From: an uncultured Blautia sp.
GTDB lineage: Bacteria > Bacillota > Clostridia > Lachnospirales > Lachnospiraceae
Direction: 5' to 3'
Length of the DNA: 64,000 nt
Assembly (NCBI GenBank): GCA_900541985.1
Contig: UQLX01000004.1
Coordinates: 47,938 to 111,937, forward strand
Shown here piece after piece: positions 62,601 to 64,000 of the stretch. The position numbers and the translations under genes are program-made. The stretch's first letter is position 1. Each line of letters starts with the position of its first letter. Under the pieces are notes generated by a model. That model had not been told where the DNA came from. It made no database searches and saw nothing but the letters and a program-made list of their open reading frames with translations.

Positions 62601-63843
62601 AAAAGCTGTATTTACCAAAGAAATGAAAAAGGATTACACCATTCTCTGTCCACAGATGTCACCTTTCCATTTTGGTATCCTGCAGGCTGCCTTTAACACC
62701 TGCGGCTATCATCTGGAGGTCCTTCCCAGCGACAACAGAGACGCAGTAAATGTAGGTCTGAAATATGTAAACAATGATGCCTGCTATCCGTCCCTGATCG
62801 TAGTAGGGCAGATCATGGATGCTCTTTTGTCAGGCAAATATGACCTGAATAAAACAGCGGTAATCATGAGCCAGACCGGCGGCGGCTGCCGCGCTTCCAA
62901 CTATATCGCTTTTATCCGTCGTGCACTGAAAAAAGTGGGAATGGAACAGATTCCTGTCATTTCCCTCAATTTAAGCGGTCTGGAAAGCAATCCCGGATTT
63001 AAACTGACGCTTCCTCTGGTGCGAAAGATCTGCTACGGTGCGGTGTTTGGAGATATCCTGATGAAGTGTGTCTACCGGATGCGCCCCTACGAGCAGGAAA
63101 AAGGAATTGTAAACCGGAAGCACAAGATCTGGGAGCAGAGAGCCATTGCCTTTATTCAGAGCGGCAGTGTCAGTCATGTTCACTTTAAAAAACTGTGTAA
63201 AGAAATGGTCCATGATTTTGATACGATTCCAATCACCGGTGAGCGCAAACCCCGCGTAGGAATCGTAGGCGAGATTCTGGTCAAATTCCTTCCTGCTGCC
63301 AACAACCATCTGGCAGAGCTTCTGGAGGAAGAAGGTGCAGAAGCAGTCTGCCCTGACCTTATTGATTTTATCAGCTACTGCTTCTTCAACCAGAATTTCA
63401 AATCAGAGTACCTTGGCTTCAAAAAATCAAAAGCTGAAGTTGCCAACTGGGCCATCAAGGCAATTGACTGGCTCCGAAAAGCAGCCAATGAAGCACTGGA
63501 ACAGAGCCGTCATTTTTCTCCTTCAGCAGACATCCGCGATCTTGCCAGAATGGCGGAACCGATTGTCTCTCCAGGCAACCAGACCGGAGAAGGCTGGTTC
63601 CTTACAGGAGAAATGCTGGAGCTGATCAACGGCGGAGTACCGAATATCGTCTGCATCCAGCCATTTGGCTGCCTGCCAAACCATATCGTAGGCAAAGGTG
63701 TGATCAAGGAGATCCGCCGTACTCATCCTGGCGCCAATATCGTAGCCATTGACTACGATCCCGGAGCAAGTGAAGTAAACCAGCTGAACCGAATCAAGCT
63801 GATGCTGTCCACGGCAATGAAAAACATGGACAAGGCAAAATAA
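59614..63843 (+). CDS. 2-hydroxyacyl-CoA dehydratase activase-type protein, large multidomain form
   Basis: 1409 residues. Two BadF/BadG/HgdC-type ATPase modules in tandem: LGIDIGSTTVKIAILDEND at residue 5 with CAGGTGSFIDQMASLL near 127, and LGIDAGSTTTKTALVGEDG near 320 with ACSSGCGSFIETFAKSL near 448, whose cysteines bind the bridging [4Fe-4S]. A Cys-rich linker (NCRGCTNNCRLTINKF) leads to DUF2229-like and HgdB-like regions (VGIPRVLNMFENYPFWFTFF near 670). Such single-chain proteins are widespread in Clostridia with no fixed substrate; they may couple ATP to low-potential electron transfer. Own promoter; AGGAGG before the ATG; terminator after. Confidence 0.88.
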   Translation: MSTYTLGIDIGSTTVKIAILDENDTLLFADYERHFANIQETLADLLQKAYQKLGELTLHPVITGSGGLTLANHLEIPFVQEVIAVSSSLQKIAPQTDVAIELGGEDAKIIYFEDGNIEQRMNGICAGGTGSFIDQMASLLQTDAPGLNEYAKNYKALYPIAARCGVFAKTDIQPLINEGATKEDLSASIFQAVVNQTISGLACGKPIRGHVAFLGGPLHFLSELKAAFIRTLKLDEEHTIVPDNSHLFAAIGSALNAKKEVSVSLTDLKDRLRNSITLDFEVERMEPLFSSADDYQEFAQRQSSYKVSTGDLSAYQGNCYLGIDAGSTTTKTALVGEDGSLLYSFYSSNNGSPLKTAIRSIQEIYSLMPEGAHIAYACSTGYGEALIKAALLLDEGEVETVSHYYAAAFFDPEVDCILDIGGQDMKCIKIKNQTVDSVQLNEACSSGCGSFIETFAKSLNYSVQDFAKAALFAEHPIDLGTRCTVFMNSKVKQAQKEGAEVSDISAGLAYSVIKNALYKVIKVSDASELGKHIVVQGGTFYNDAVLRSFEKIANCQAIRPDIAGIMGAFGAALIARERYEEGRESTMLSIDKINALKYSTSMANCRGCTNNCRLTINKFSGGRQFVSGNRCERGIGKEKNKDHVPNLYEYKYKRIFSYEPLSPDRASRGKVGIPRVLNMFENYPFWFTFFTKLNYEVVLSPTSTRKIYELGIESIPSESECYPAKMVHGHVTWLLKKGIKFIFYPCIPYERNEFPDAVNHYNCPIVTSYAENIKNNVDELHDPEIDFRNPFLAFTSEAILTDRLVQVFPEIPAKEVREAAHAAWEELSAARKDIEKKGEETLAYLKETGRRGIVLAGRPYHIDPEIHHGIPDLINSYGLAVLTEDSISHLAQIERPIRVNDQWMYHSRLYAAANFVKTREDLDLIQLNSFGCGLDAVTTDEVYEILDGSGKIYTCLKIDEVNNLGAARIRIRSLLAALRAKEKQNRKRELRPASIEKAVFTKEMKKDYTILCPQMSPFHFGILQAAFNTCGYHLEVLPSDNRDAVNVGLKYVNNDACYPSLIVVGQIMDALLSGKYDLNKTAVIMSQTGGGCRASNYIAFIRRALKKVGMEQIPVISLNLSGLESNPGFKLTLPLVRKICYGAVFGDILMKCVYRMRPYEQEKGIVNRKHKIWEQRAIAFIQSGSVSHVHFKKLCKEMVHDFDTIPITGERKPRVGIVGEILVKFLPAANNHLAELLEEEGAEAVCPDLIDFISYCFFNQNFKSEYLGFKKSKAEVANWAIKAIDWLRKAANEALEQSRHFSPSADIRDLARMAEPIVSPGNQTGEGWFLTGEMLELINGGVPNIVCIQPFGCLPNHIVGKGVIKEIRRTHPGANIVAIDYDPGASEVNQLNRIKLMLSTAMKNMDKAK

Positions 63844-63857
63844 ATTCTGATACAGAC

Positions 63858-63896
63858 AAAGAATCCTGGCTGCAATCACTGCAGTCAGGATTCTTT
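63858..63896 (+). terminator. Terminator of the activase gene
   Basis: AAAGAATCCTGgCTGCA-atcac-TGCAGtCAGGATTCTTT, a long stem with one mismatch, ending in TTTGTTT, directly after the stop codon. Confidence 0.88.
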
Positions 63897-64000
63897 GTTT
63901 GTAAGCGCAAAATAATTCGACGGATTGTGTTGCCCTAAAAATGAATCCATAATAATCATTAGAAAATGCAAGCATTTCACTTCATCTTCTCTTGCTAGAA

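Noticed and set aside
1..64000. CRISPR arrays, rRNA operons and insertion sequences
   Set aside because: No evenly spaced repeats, rRNA signature or transposase frame was seen in the window.

Overview
The window reads as a chromosome segment of an anaerobic, low-to-mid GC Firmicute of the Lachnospiraceae type, probably Blautia or a close relative (inference from gene content and protein style; no search was run). Supporting points are oxygen-sensitive [FeFe]-hydrogenase and formate dehydrogenase genes, a full selenocysteine toolkit, a 2-hydroxyacyl-CoA dehydratase activase-like giant, PotC-PotD fusion transporters and AGGAGG-type ribosome binding sites. Almost everything up to 29.7 kb lies on the minus strand.

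Layout. 0-7.3 kb: a GNAT acetyltransferase, a GGGtGRT/NifU-like pair, TraX, a frameshifted small lipoprotein, a hexapeptide acyltransferase, topoisomerase III and a formate/nitrite channel. 7.3-11.0 kb: a decaying two-component and c-di-GMP signalling locus with frameshifts and internal deletions. 11.1-16.4 kb: fdhD, tRNA-Sec (selC), selA, selD and selB; selD itself has an in-frame UGA. 16.5-18.3 kb: a broken MFS transporter and a GNAT. 18.4-25.8 kb: a selenocysteine formate dehydrogenase with two polyferredoxins and an [FeFe] hydrogenase, the gene set of a hydrogen-dependent CO2 reductase (HDCR), followed by mobB, moeA and mobA. The formate channel, FdhD, Sec machinery, molybdenum-cofactor genes and HDCR-type enzyme form a functional island of about 19 kb for interconverting H2/CO2 and formate.

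26-31.4 kb: a small holin-like toxin locus, asd, argH, queH and a two-gene ABC importer without a binding protein. 31.5-45.7 kb: two spermidine/putrescine-type ABC systems (potA-potB-potCD and potA-potB-potC-potD) with an M20 amidohydrolase, a homocysteine methyltransferase, a DUF362 ferredoxin protein, an enzyme I gene (ptsI) and tRNA-Thr. 45.8-49.1 kb: a glycogen branching enzyme and a fructokinase, divergent.

49.2-50.7 kb holds the most striking feature: a 307-bp segment bounded by exact 18-bp inverted repeats, next to a tyrosine recombinase. It carries a strong promoter now pointing away from an 83-aa gene of unknown function. Inverting it would put the promoter in front of that gene and a terminator behind the recombinase gene, so it looks like a phase-variable ON/OFF switch caught in the OFF state.

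50.8-63.9 kb: a leuB-ilvD-ilvB-serC-serA operon, yajC, tgt and the 1409-aa activase. Several genes carry one-base shifts, some in homopolymer runs, so a share of the broken genes could be assembly errors; the internal deletions in the signalling locus are not explained that way.
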